Assembly: GCA_002794775.1 (NCBI GenBank)
Contig: NBAY01000012.1
Span: 5,001-69,000 of the forward strand
DNA: 64,000 bases
DNA from: Porodaedalea pini
Lineage: Eukaryota > Basidiomycota > Agaricomycetes > Hymenochaetales > Hymenochaetaceae
Reading direction: 5' to 3'
Position 1 is the first letter of the stretch, and each line of letters begins with the position of its first letter. This document shows, one piece after another, positions 8,016-18,071 of the stretch. A program made the position numbers and the translations under genes. The notes below the pieces were generated by a model, which was given only the letters and a program-made list of their open reading frames with translations, did no database searches and was not told the origin of the DNA.

Positions 8016-11000
8016 TCAAGGCGAGCGTCCCGATCGCCCTTGTTCCCTACCCTGGAACTTACCGGCCCACCACTGTGCCACTCCTTTCTGTCTCTCAGGC
8101 TCCGTCATTTCAAACACGGGTCGGAACTTCAGCTGCGACATCTCTAGGGTGTTGAGGGCGCGAGGAGCACTGGGAGTTGATTTATGAAATTCGTCAATGG
8201 CCTCTTGAGAGTTCGTCAAATTCTCAATTGGCTCCCAGGTGCATTCTTCGTTCGGATACCCTTTCCAATGTATGAGGTATTTGAGCTTCCCTCGCACAAG
8301 TTTGGAGTCGACAACCTTTTCGACCTCATATTCCGGCACATCGTCAATGATTTCAGGCGGGGGTGGAAGATCCTGCTTTTGCGACGTATACTGTGGTTCG
8401 TGGTATGGGGAGAGGAGCACTTCATTGAAAACCGGATAGACTTTTTTCCATGTACGTGGAAGTTTAAGTCTATATGCTGACGTGCCGATTTTCTTTTCGA
8501 CAATGAAAGGCCCATAACGTTTATCTCCCAGCTTCTTCATAGGACGATCTGTCTTTAAGTGAGTTCCTTCGAGCATGACCTTTTCCCCAGGTTTATACTC
8601 GATGGATTCTCCCTTCGTCCTGTCATAGAAGCGCTTCATGGTTTCGGCCGCATGCTTTAATGCCGATTCGGTTTCCTCCCTGATCTTGGCCATCCGGTCG
8701 GCAAACTGCTTAGCGGACTCATTGGTCGATTCGCGTCTAGGATTCGTGCCCTTATATGGGTGTCTCCCATGGTTGACGAAAAAGGGTGACGCTCCTGTCG
8801 ACGTTTGTTCTTTGTCGTTGTACGCGAATTCCGCTAGCGCAAGCCATTCCGCCCAGTCCGACTGATGGTGGTTAACAAAGAGACGAAGGTACTGTTCAAT
8901 CTCTTGGTTTATCCGTTCTGTCTGACCATCTGTCTGTGGGTGATATGCCGTTGACGGGTTTCCCTCGATGCCCAGTAACCGGTATAGTTCGTTCATGAAT
9001 TTGGACTCGAACTGTGATCCTCTGTCATGAATAAACTTGCGCGGTATGCCGTGTAGCCTGAAGACATGATCCCGGTAGAGCCTCGCCATTCCTTCCGACG
9101 TTATGCTCACTGAGGTAGGGATCGCATGCACCTGTTTACTGAACCTGTCAACGAAGACACAGATTGCGTTATGCCCATTGGACTCGGGTAGTTCGCCAAT
9201 CAGGTCTGCTGTGACGATTTCCCAAGGACCTTTCGGGATCTCGTTTGGGTTCAGAGGATTGTGCGGTTTCGCTCTGTGTGCCTTCGTACGTTGGCACGCA
9301 TCACATCCCTCGACATACATTCGAACATCTCGTTGGATTCCCGGCCACCAGTAGTTGCGTGTGATCAACTCATGGGTCTTGTAGCGTCCTGGGTGTCCTG
9401 CGAGCGTGCTGTCGTGATGGTTTCAAATGATGTCTTCTCGGAGTTTATGGTCTTTCGGCACGTAGATCCTGCCCTTCCACATCAACAACCCTTCTTCTTC
9501 CTCCCACTCTCGTTCCTTCCGCTCTAACGCCTTCACAACTGCTCTGTCCCTGTTGTTTCGTACCCTTTTAATTCGTTTAACGAAGTCTGCATCCAGCGCT
9601 TCTAGCAGTGTTTCGTTTACAAATAAGTCCGGCTTGAGCAAAACAATGTCGATATTGTCGTTCTCCCCCCTCTCATGATCCGCTCGTCTCGAGAGGAGGT
9701 CAGCCTTAGTCATCAGGGCGCCTGGTTTATGGAACAGTTTGAAGTCGTAGTCCGCTAACTCCTGTAGCCATCTCGCTTGTCGGTGGTTAATCTTCTGGGG
9801 TTTTCGGAAATACTGGAGGTTGAGGTGATCCGACCAGATTTCGAAGGTTTGCGTTGCCCCTAGAAGATATTGTCGCCAGTCATCCAGTGCGCACATGATC
9901 GCGAACATCTCTTTGTCATAGATTTCGTAATTGCGCTCTGCTTGGCTAAGCGCTTGCGATCGGTATGCGATTGGATGCCACTTTCCGTCAACGAATTGGG
10001 ACAGAATGGCGCCGTTAGCGAAATGCGACGAATCAGCCTCCACCCGAAATTGACCGTCATCAGTAGGCACTGTGAGTACAGGTTCTTCACAGAGCTTCTG
10101 TTTCAGACGTTCAAAGGCCTCCTGTTGCTCCACCTCCCACTTCCACTCTACATCTCCGGTCAATGCTGTCAAGGGCTTCGCATAGTGACTGAATGCTAGG
10201 ATGAAGCGGCGGTAATAGTTGCAGAACCCAAGGAAAGACTGTAGTTCTTTCTTGTTCTTAGGCACTGGCCAATCTTTTACACCCGCCACTTTGGCTGGAT
10301 CCATGCGAATCTGTCCGTTGCCAAGGATATGCCCAAGATAGTTCACGGTCTCTTGAGCGAAGCTGCACTTTTCTGGCTTTAAGAACAACTTGTTTGCTTG
10401 CAACACTTCCAGGACTTGTCGGACGAGTTTGTCATGATGTTCGCGAGTTCGTGCGAAGATCAAGATGTCGTCCATGTAGACTATGACGTGTCCATCATTG
10501 ACGAGTTCTCGGAAGATCTCGTTCATGAATCCTTGGAAGGTTGCCGGTGAGTTTGTGAGACCGAAAAACATGACCGTTGGTTCGAATAGACCGCGGTTTG
10601 TCCTGAAGGCGGCTTTATGCTCATCGCCCTCTCAAATCCGAATGTTATTGTAACCCCAACATATGTCAAGCTTCGTGAAGAATTTCGCCTGTTTCGTTTT
10701 GTCAATGAGCTCTTGGATTAGAGGTAACGGGTATTTGTTCTTAACCGTCATCTCGTTGAGCCGGCGATAGTCCTGTACGGGGCGAAGCTTGCCATCCTTC
10801 TTTTTTATGAAGAAGAAGGGGGATGCCATCTCAGATTGAGAGTTACGAATACGGCCAGTTCTCAAGTTTTCGGTGAGGAATTCGTCCAGTGCCACCTGTT
10901 CGGATGGGCTGAGCGGGTAGATTTTACAGTCAGAGAGCTTTGATCCCGGCTTGAGTTCAATAGCATGATCCCAAGGGCGTCTCTCTGGTAACTGATCGAA

Positions 11001-12176
11001 TTCCTGTTCACTGAAGACGTCTGCGAACTCTTTGACATAGTTCGGGACTTCCTCGAGCACCTGTTGTCTGACCTTCAGCGCTTTTCTCGGATCGGACTTA
11101 ATGTACCTGTCCCAATCGAAGAGGAAGAGCTGATCGCTGTCTTCAAGTTCCACCAAATCAAGGTTTTCGTCGGGGTCTGCATCAATGTCCTCTAGACTAC
11201 GGATATAGCCGCATACATCGGGGCATCGATCAAATTCGATCGTTGATTTTTGCCAGTCGATGTTGGGATTGTGCAGCTTTAACCATTCATGTCCGATGAA
11301 CACATCTGTTTTCCCTAGATCTGTGACCGCGAAGTGGATGCGCTCCGAATGATCTTTAATTGTCATGCGCATTTCCACAAACTCTGTGATCGAGCCGTCC
11401 TTGTTGAGCGTGCCGTCAGCATTATAGACTCGGATTGGGATGGGTGTCTTTTTTGTCCGGATCTGATGCTTTTCGACGAAGGATCGGTTGATACATGAGC
11501 CAGTGCAGCCACTGTCCAGTAGGGCGTCTACCTTGAACTGGTTACCGGTGTCGGTTGTTTGAAGGAGAATCGGTACCATGAGCTGTTGCCCCCGAGACCC
11601 TCTTACGAACCGTTTCGGACCCCTCAGGTCCCTAACAGCTGCCACGGCATCTGGTTCTTCTAGCGCAATGATTTGACGCACCGTCTCTTCATTCGCTTCA
11701 GCATGCCTCTGCTGTTTCATCCACACTCGGAGAGTCGTTAAAGCACTTTCGAGTTTATCCTCTTTGAGACGCCGTACTACCCATGGGGCCGTAAAGGGGA
11801 CAGGGCGATCTCTCCAGGACTTCCTCTCAGCTTGTTTCGACGAGTTTTCATTTTTCACGGATTTCGGTTCAGTTCCGGCCAAGGAAGAAATAGAATTAAA
11901 AGATTCAGAACAGGGTTTAACATGATTTTTTGGCACAGGAGTAGGACGAGATGATGAGGCAGACGTGTTGTTACATATAGGCATATCTATACTACTAGCT
12001 ACTGGTACAGGGACAGAAGGAATATTTTTGCGAGTGACATTGCTTTTTACATTTTTTTGTATTTTATCTAAATTATCTACAGAGTCCATAGAATTATCAA
12101 AAATGGCCGTTTGAAAAACCGAAACTGAACCTATCCCAGTCAGTGCCGTGTTCACTGCTGGGGTTCCGCAAAATCC
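8016..12176 (-). pseudogene. pol: E2 Pol polyprotein, two nonsense codons
   Basis: Three collinear open segments (8016-9368, 9423-10,571 and 10,632-12,155) make one Pol. The order is a Ser/Lys-rich N-terminal extension, retropepsin DSG (LLDSGCTGSCIN), RT with YMDDILI, RNase H, HHCC zinc region (CDACQRTK), integrase core with DLIGELP, HDRGSQF and HPQTDGQTER all intact, then a chromodomain (YLIHWKGYPNEECTWEP). The first segment ends just before an expected REGDE motif, where CGA has become TGA (near 10,633). The next break, in DII*NHHDSTLAGHPG near 9427, is likewise TGA in place of an Arg codon. Both are C-to-T changes at CpG. Pol would otherwise be about 1380 residues. It is entered by -1 frameshift at 12,170-12,176. 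Confidence 0.92.
12135..12176 (-). promoter_or_regulatory. E2 gag-pol -1 ribosomal frameshift module
   Basis: In sense: GGATTTT (12,176-12,170) in the gag frame as G GAT TTT, a 7-nt spacer, then the stem arm CCCAGCAGTG (12,162-12,153), a 7-nt loop, and the arm CACTG-A-CTGGG (12,145-12,135). The arms pair over 10 bp with one bulged A. The gag stop (12,152-12,154) lies at the stem-loop junction. The pol frame is open from upstream of the heptamer. The stem is unrelated in sequence to that of E1 but placed alike. Confidence 0.75.
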
Positions 12177-13237
12177 AACTCCCGCTCAAAGAGCGCCTCC
12201 TCTTCTTCCTCTGCAAAGTCTGACTCCTTGAGCGTCGCGGTCTCGTCTGCCCAGACTTTTCTCTCTCGGGGTTCCATCCCCATCAACACAGCCCTTATCA
12301 CCTTCTTCTGCATCGGGCAATTCCTCTGTAGATGTCCAGATTCCTTGCAGTAGTAGCAGAGTCCGGCTTTCCTCAGCTCTTCGAGTGAGACGTCCATCGG
12401 CTTCCCCATGCCTCCGTATGTGACTCCGGTGGCATCGCGTCTTTCGGGGATTCTCGGTGTGAACGTCTGGGTAGGTTTTGGTGGGAGCACCTGAGGTCTG
12501 GACGGGGCAGCGCGCATTTGTTCGATGGCCTTCATCTGACGTCTAGCGTTGTCAAATCGAATGGCTTTTTCTTGCCAGCCTTTGTACGTGGTTGGGACCG
12601 TGTCACTCATTTCGATTCGGTATACGATCTCTCTATCCAAGGCTTTCGTCAGTTTGTGGATGAGGGTGTCGTCATTCTTTGCGTCATCGTTGTATCCTGC
12701 CGCACGGCGATAGATGTCGAACTGCTGGAAGAATTGGTCGGCTGTGATGTCTCGGGTGTGCTTCCAGCTATCCAATTTTTGCATGGCGTTCATGCGTTCG
12801 TTCGGATCTCCGAACGCTTTCTCCAGCTGTTCGTTAAACTTCTGGCGACTGACGAGCGAAAAGATCAGATAGCCGTCCATCTTGATGCTTTCCAGGAAGT
12901 TCTGTGTCCAGAGTGCGGCCGAGCCTTCCGTCATGAACGACAACACAAAAAGGAAGTAGTCCTTGTCGTTCATGAAGTCCTCTGCGTTAGCTTCAACGTA
13001 AAGGGTGATGGCACGTTCGAACTTCTTGTAGTCTCGTCCGTTGAACGTCTCGGGTTTGGCGATATGTCTTCCTCCACTGCGGCTTGTTGGTGGAGGGACA
13101 GGTGCGGCTGCGGCTGCTGGCGTGGGTGTTGCGAGTAATCCCAGGCCGTGTAGCGCGTTGATGATCTCCTGCATCATGTCGTTTGAGATCGTCGGAGTTG
13201 CGGCTGCTGGCGCAGCTGGGGCTTGGGGTTCTGCCAT
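12152..13237 (-). CDS. gag: E2 Gag with CCHC zinc knuckle
   Basis: A 361-residue Gag from the ATG at 13,235-13,237. It has an Ala/Pro-rich N-terminus, a capsid-like region (ITLYVEANAEDF, ALWTQNFLES, FFQQFDIYRRAAGY), a conserved GVTYGGMGKPMDVSLEELR linker and the zinc knuckle CYYCKESGHLQRNC near residue 293, then an acidic tail. The knuckle is preceded by nearly the same linker as in E1 (GVTFGGAGQPMDVSMNEAQ), which marks the two elements as sister families. It should assemble virus-like particles. Confidence 0.92.
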   Translation of the reverse strand: MAEPQAPAAPAAATPTISNDMMQEIINALHGLGLLATPTPAAAAAPVPPPTSRSGGRHIAKPETFNGRDYKKFERAITLYVEANAEDFMNDKDYFLFVLSFMTEGSAALWTQNFLESIKMDGYLIFSLVSRQKFNEQLEKAFGDPNERMNAMQKLDSWKHTRDITADQFFQQFDIYRRAAGYNDDAKNDDTLIHKLTKALDREIVYRIEMSDTVPTTYKGWQEKAIRFDNARRQMKAIEQMRAAPSRPQVLPPKPTQTFTPRIPERRDATGVTYGGMGKPMDVSLEELRKAGLCYYCKESGHLQRNCPMQKKVIRAVLMGMEPRERKVWADETATLKESDFAEEEEEALFERELDFAEPQQ

Positions 13238-14079
13238 GATAGGCGGTGGTGTTGGTGATGGGTGGGGTGGTTGGTGGGCTCCTAGCTCGTCGTCTAGGCG
13301 TACCAGGTCGTCGTCGGTCAGGGGTGGTAGTTGTGCAAGGACAGCGTCGGCAGTGTCTTCTGGTGGTGTATTCCACTGCTGTGCCGCTGATCCAGGCAGT
13401 CGAGCGTACGGGTGTGGAGCCAGCTCAAATCAGAGACAACACTGCCAGCCGACAGGTGGTGCGGACGCCTGCGGATCTGATTGAGCGCTGTAACAAAACT
13501 CCTGATGTGGTGGTCGACTTTCACTTGCTGATCAAACCCGGATCTTCCTCTGTGAAGACTCCAACGGGCGCCAAGGGACCTTTCCGAAGATCACCCCCAA
13601 GGCCTGGTAGCTACTCTCGAGTGGGTCGGACTCAACGTTACCCCCTCTCAAACGAGCGCTAGTTGATCGAATAGAAAGAGGACGGCGGGTTGTGAAACGA
13701 GTGAGTTTAATAATGAAGGTAAGGAATTAACGACGTATCGGCCTGATCGATGCACGTGAGATCGATCTAAGAATAGGTGTGGGTCGAAGCGATCGTAGTC
13801 GGGGTCGCAGTCCAAGTCGTCGGATGCGTCGGATGAGAATGTTGGTCTAGAGTTCGGGGTTACGGACAGGTAGTGGTCGGTTTTGAGGTTGTTGGATGAG
13901 ATGAGGGTTGAGAGTGATGATGATAGATAGTAGGAATAGTTCAATGGTGAGAGTGATTTGCGGGGTACAGGTGAAGGTGTAGATGGTAGCGCGGTAGAGA
14001 GATCGTTGTTGGTAGGAGATGCGAATGTTTAGAGCCAGCGTGGCGTTGGTGACTGAGAATGCGCAAGGCGGTAGGGGTA
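13238..14079 (-). other. E2 untranslated leader
   Basis: About 840 nt between the primer site and gag. The plus-strand frames at 13,041-13,662 are antisense shadows. No convincing gene or structure was seen beyond its role as leader. Confidence 0.55.
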
Positions 14080-14090
14080 AGTTTCGACCT
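14080..14090 (-). other. E2 self-priming primer-binding site
   Basis: Two bases inside the 5' LTR, the sense strand reads AGGTCGAAACT. The exact complement, AGTTTCGACCT, is in the sense LTR at 14,259-14,249, about 35 nt downstream of TATATAA (14,294-14,288). The 11-nt length and the position mirror E1 although the sequence is different. Confidence 0.8.
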
Positions 14091-14092
14091 TG

Positions 14093-14511
14093 TGTCAGCG
14101 ACGGACTACGGGTACGCAAATGGTAGCCGGGTCGCGCGGAACTCAGTCAGAGGAGGAGGGAGACAAGAGAGAGAGCAGTGAGCCAGGGGGAACTGACACA
14201 GCGCGGAGATAAGGAGTAGCTTCTGGACGTAGCCAGGTAGAATTGACCAGGTCGAAACTAGGGGATAAGTACAGGAGGACTACCTACTTATATACCCTTC
14301 AGCGGCTGCACACGGACCAGGGAATTAACTACTACATAAGGATAGATGATAGAACGTCGTGGAACTTCATAGAATAATGAAATCATAGGATCGGTCAGCG
14401 AGTAAGGATAGTGCGAGAAGGAGCGTAATGAATAATGAGTAAGCAGGGATAAGCGTGATTAGTGATGGATGGATAAGATATGATAAGATAATTTAAAAAG
14501 CGTCCATGACA
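14093..14511 (-). repeat. E2 5' LTR (419 bp), promoter-bearing
   Basis: Upstream LTR in the element sense, followed outside by GTCTC (14,512-14,516). It contains TATATAA on the minus strand at 14,294-14,288 and the predicted transcript start at about 14,259. Confidence 0.93.
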
Positions 14512-14516
14512 GTCTC

Positions 14517-15993
14517 CACTAACCTCCCTAAACAGACATGGACTATCTGCTCAGACCTATCATACGGATTGGATGTCCTCACAATTGACACAACCTGGCT
14601 CACCAATGTACACATTACTAACGTGTACAATCAGATCGCCTCCAGCTCACATGAAACTCACCGCCTTATGGCAGAAGAACATCTCCCCGACCTCCCCTTC
14701 CTGCCCGAATACCCCTGGGTGGTGGCTGGCAACTTCAATCACCAGCACCACCTATGGACCGACATCCCTACCACTTAGCGTCACACCAATGACGCTCAGC
14801 GGCTCGCCAACTGGATCAATGAAAATGGTCTCCAGCCAGCCATGCAACGCAACCAACCCACCAGATTCCCCCAGACACCAAACCAGGTAAGCTCAGCCAT
14901 TGACCTCACACTCATTTCCCCTCACTTTGATGCATCGGTGGTATGGGACTCCTGGGACATTTATACCCAGGAGATCTTGGACCACACAATTATACACTGG
15001 TCCCTCCCTACAGAGGAACCCGCCGATGCCACGGAACCCCAACATCAGCTAGATCCATCCAAGCGGGACGAGTGGCTCAGTGCAGTGGAAGACCCCATCA
15101 CTGTCACCTTTGCTCTCCCTTCCAGAGTAACAGAGGAGCTGGATCACAAGGTGCAGGCCATTAGTGATGCCATGACACATGCTGTCTCAGTCACCCATGA
15201 GGTCCGATGAAAGTTGGCTAAACTGCGTGTGCCATGGTGGTCACTCAAGTGCTGCAATGCCTGCAACCTGATCCACTCCACCCACAACCCCCAACAATGC
15301 AAAACTGCCCAGTGACACTTTTGCAAAGAAGTTTGCCAAGCCAAGCGTGCCTACTATGCTGACCACACCAACACTGCCGACCCCACCAACATCTGGCAGT
15401 GGGCAAAAGCTGGACATGGCATACGCACCTCGCCCATACCCTCCCTTCTCCACCATGGAGAATGGATGGTCACCAACTCACAAAAAGGTACGGCTTTTGC
15501 TCAAACCTACTTCCCACCACTGGCAGACACACCCCCACCCCCTGCTCCTATACTGGAGCGAGGCCACCCCTCCCCCCCAATTACTCTTAAGGAGTTACAG
15601 GGGGTGATAAAAGACATGTCTAGTAAGTCGGCCCCTGGTTTGTCCGGCATGGGTTACCTGCCACTCAAATGGCTAATGGCAACTCATGCTCCAGACTTTT
15701 TGATGCTCTTCAATGACTGCCTTTGGCTGGGTCACCACCTGGTCATGTGGCGGGTGGCAAGAGTTGTGATGCTGAGGAAACCGAACAAAAAAAACCCCAC
15801 CTCCCCCCATTCCTACCGCCCGATTACCCTCAAGGAGTCTCTGGGCAAGCTCCTCGAGAAAATCATTGCTAACCGACTCCAGTACTTGGCAAACACCAAG
15901 TGCTGGCTCCTACCTAACCAGTTCGGCGGCCGTCAAGGACACTCAGTCTGAGACGCTGCCCACTCCCTCATCCAGCTTGTCGAAGACATGATG
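14517..15993 (+). pseudogene. LINE ORF2, endonuclease end and RT start, broken
   Basis: Continues ORF2 in frame from 7584. First comes the rest of the endonuclease: WVVAGNFNHQHHLW corresponds to the usual G-D-F-N-x-H-H motif with Asp replaced by Asn, then SSAIDLTLIS and DHTIIHW. After a linker comes the RT N-terminus: a KSAPGLSGMGYLPLKWL block, RPITLKESLGKLLEKIIANRL and LLPNQFGGRQGHS. Stops occur near 14,776 (CAG to TAG likely), 15,208, 15,314 and 15,949. Homology stops at about 15,993, before the RT catalytic YxDD, so the element is 3'-truncated or overwritten here. Confidence 0.8.
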
Positions 15994-17084
15994 TAACACC
16001 AACTGAATTGTTGGGCACAGAACGAGCAGAACACACACAATGTATGTCAGGAAGTTGAAGAGCCTCGACTTGGCAATCGAGCTAAGTGGTACACCCAGAT
16101 TGGTGGTGATTACCCAAACACAGAACGCACACAATGACCGGATTGCACACATCAGCAACTCGGACCGACCCCAGTGCACTTATCTGTGCACGTGCCCCTT
16201 CAACCCTGCCAAAGGTTCATTCATTTGCCTTTGTCTAACAAACATGCGGCAGCCCAGCATTGGTCATTCCGGTTCTGTACAAAGGATCCCGAAGCTCACC
16301 AACACTACACCAAGTCAACACGTGCCGCCCCCGCCTTTCAGTCGTCCAGATCGTGGAGCCACTCAAAGGAACACTCGGGTGGCTCAGTGATAGGACAATA
16401 GAGGACTTGTCTCGTTTTATTTCACCTTTCATGTTTACGCAGGACACTTGTTTAGTATTTATAGAGCGCCGAATGTTGTAGATAGGACAGCAATTCCACC
16501 CCCGAGTTTTGATGCCTAACTTTGTGTGATATCTCTCAGGACGGTCCCTAGGAACACTTCAGTGCCTTAGTGATTCAAATTGTTCACCTCGACTACGTTT
16601 TATTTGTGTTGCGCTCATGGCACTCATTCTGTCCATTCTGTCTTTGCCTCGTTTCCACTTCGTTCTCATTACCTCGACCTTGCTCCCCTCTCATCTTTTA
16701 TCTTCTGATTTAGTTCTGTACATTGCCTTGCCCCCTGGCATTCCAGACGACGTCCTGTTAAGCACAGGGACCAGCTGTTCATTCTGAGGACAATCCCGCT
16801 CCGAGAAGTCGCACTAGTGTTAGCACGTCTCTGCATCTTCTGACACAGCCACTGATGATCCCCCACACATCTTGAGCACTCTGTCGGCACTACACTTTGA
16901 ATGCTTCCCTACTAGTGCACTCTGCCAATTCTGTTGCCCCTGACATGCTGGAATGCATGCAACTCAAATCCTTCAATCCAGAACCCACAGAACTCAACCG
17001 GAATGAGGGTATTGACCCACTAGACATGTCTCCCTCAAACTCAATCATCTGATTCCCTTTTACTAACAACCGGAACTCAGTATT
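15994..17084. other. Unexplained stretch between LINE and E3
   Basis: About 1.1 kb with only short frames. The first 400 bases can be read as Cys/His-rich peptide pieces but give no recognisable domain. 16,490-16,880 is pyrimidine-rich on the plus strand. It is not homologous to the E1 LTR or leader, which would be expected upstream of E3. It is probably another transposon remnant or the scar of a rearrangement. No gene is called. Confidence 0.5.
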
Positions 17085-18052
17085 ATCACCGGCCACACAA
17101 ATTTGCTGGCAGTGACAATTACCTCGACTTTAAGTGCAAAGTCCTCCTCTTTGTCTTGGCAAACCTGGGGAAATTCCCAACCTCAGCAAGCAAAATCTAC
17201 CTTGTGCTCTCATATTTGAAGGAAGGCAATGCATCGACGTGGGCACAGAACTATGTCAAAGAATTCACAAAGAATGGTGCAGTCAATCTGACAGAAATCT
17301 GGATAAAATTCCAGGAGCATCTGGACATGTCATTTGACAATCCAAACCACAAGGCAAAGGCACTTGCAAAGATGCGCACATTGACCCAGAAGGACCTCAT
17401 GGCAGATGAGTTCTTCCAGAAGTTTGACATCTTGCACACAAGGGCAGGCATGACAGATACTGCACATGACTTCAATGTCTGTATCCAGCTTCAACAGGCC
17501 TTGAACCTTGAGGTGGTCTGAGGGGTCCTGCAATTGACTCTGGTCCTGATGACGTATGAGGTGTGGAAAAAGAAGGCCATCAAGATTGATCACATTGAAC
17601 AGCAGGTATGCGACATCCAGAAAGGGTGCTTCAACCACCCTCAGCCGCCTGTTCCTCCACATCAGCAAGTGGTGCAACAGCCCCCTGTCTGGCAACAGGC
17701 TAATGCTCCCCACATCGACAAACATGATACAACCGGTGTAACCTTTGGAGGTGCTGGTCAGCCAATGGATGTCTCAATGAATGAGGCACAATGACAAGGA
17801 GTATGCTGGCTCTGTAAACAACCAGGCCACTACCAGGCACAGTGCCCACAGGACAGGCTGATTGTGCAGTGAGTGCTGTGAATGATGGACCCGTTGGAGC
17901 TTCATCTCTTTGCAGATGAGCTTGCAGCAATGAAGGAGTTGGCATTCAAGAAAGTCGTAGATGCTTAAAAGTCAACAGTGGAGGACTACATGGAAGAGAG
18001 CAATGACGAAGAGGTCATCAATTTGCAGGATTTTGCAAATGGTCAGGCATAG
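17085..18052 (+). pseudogene. E3 gag remnant
   Basis: Aligns with E1 Gag from YLDF onward (YLDFKCKVLLF, STWAQNY, FFQKFD, GVTFGGAGQPMDVSMNEAQ). A stop at 17,519-17,521 interrupts the capsid part. Another, in place of the Arg run before the zinc knuckle, precedes CWLCKQPGHYQAQC. The last codons keep the frameshift module, GGATTTT at 18,028-18,034 and the gag TAG at 18,050-18,052. Confidence 0.85.
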
Positions 18053-18071
18053 CCACCAGGGCAACTGACCA
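18028..18071 (+). promoter_or_regulatory. E3 relic of the -1 frameshift module
   Basis: GGATTTT (18,028-18,034), a 5-nt spacer, TGGTCAG (18,040-18,046), an 18-nt loop and CTGACCA (18,065-18,071). Both stem arms are identical to E1 although spacer and loop have drifted. The heptamer is the E2 version. Confidence 0.75.

Larger units (their letters stand above)
7585..14511 (-). mobile_element. E2: full-length Ty3/gypsy chromovirus, second family
   Basis: A 6927-bp LTR retrotransposon on the minus strand. Its 419-bp LTRs are 7585-8003 and 14,093-14,511, starting TGTCAG and ending ATGACA, with three single-base differences seen (near 7631, 7802 and 7888 in the left copy). The target duplication is GTCTC (7580-7584 and 14,512-14,516). 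Gag and Pol resemble E1 in domain order, but sequence and LTRs differ, so it is a separate family of the same lineage. Pol is interrupted by two TGA codons where Arg is expected (near 10,633 and 9427), so this copy is not autonomous. It is slightly older than E1. Confidence 0.95.
556..15993 (+). mobile_element. Decayed LINE (non-LTR retrotransposon) split by two LTR elements
   Basis: Three separated segments (556-1084, 7379-7584 and 14,517-15,993) read as one two-ORF LINE: the zinc-knuckle end of ORF1, then ORF2 with an endonuclease/exonuclease/phosphatase-like domain and the first part of a reverse transcriptase. If each inserted element and one copy of its 5-bp target duplication are set aside, the ORF2 frame continues across both junctions. 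That shows the LINE was in place first. It is broken by in-frame stops near 14,776, 15,208 and 15,314 and is cut off inside the RT domain near 15,993. Flanking 5' and 3' ends were not found. Confidence 0.85.

Noticed and set aside
12518..13138. A 206-codon plus-strand frame
   Set aside because: It lies antisense to E2 gag, and its hydrophobic peptide mirrors Gag codons.
14080..14092. A tRNA-type primer-binding site for E2 or E1
   Set aside because: Neither site begins with TGG, the complement of a tRNA CCA end. Both match their own LTR over 11 nt instead.
16040..16390. A 116-codon frame with Cys/His pairs as a zinc-knuckle protein
   Set aside because: The Cys/His spacing does not match CCHC or another finger, and the surrounding DNA looks like broken repeat sequence.
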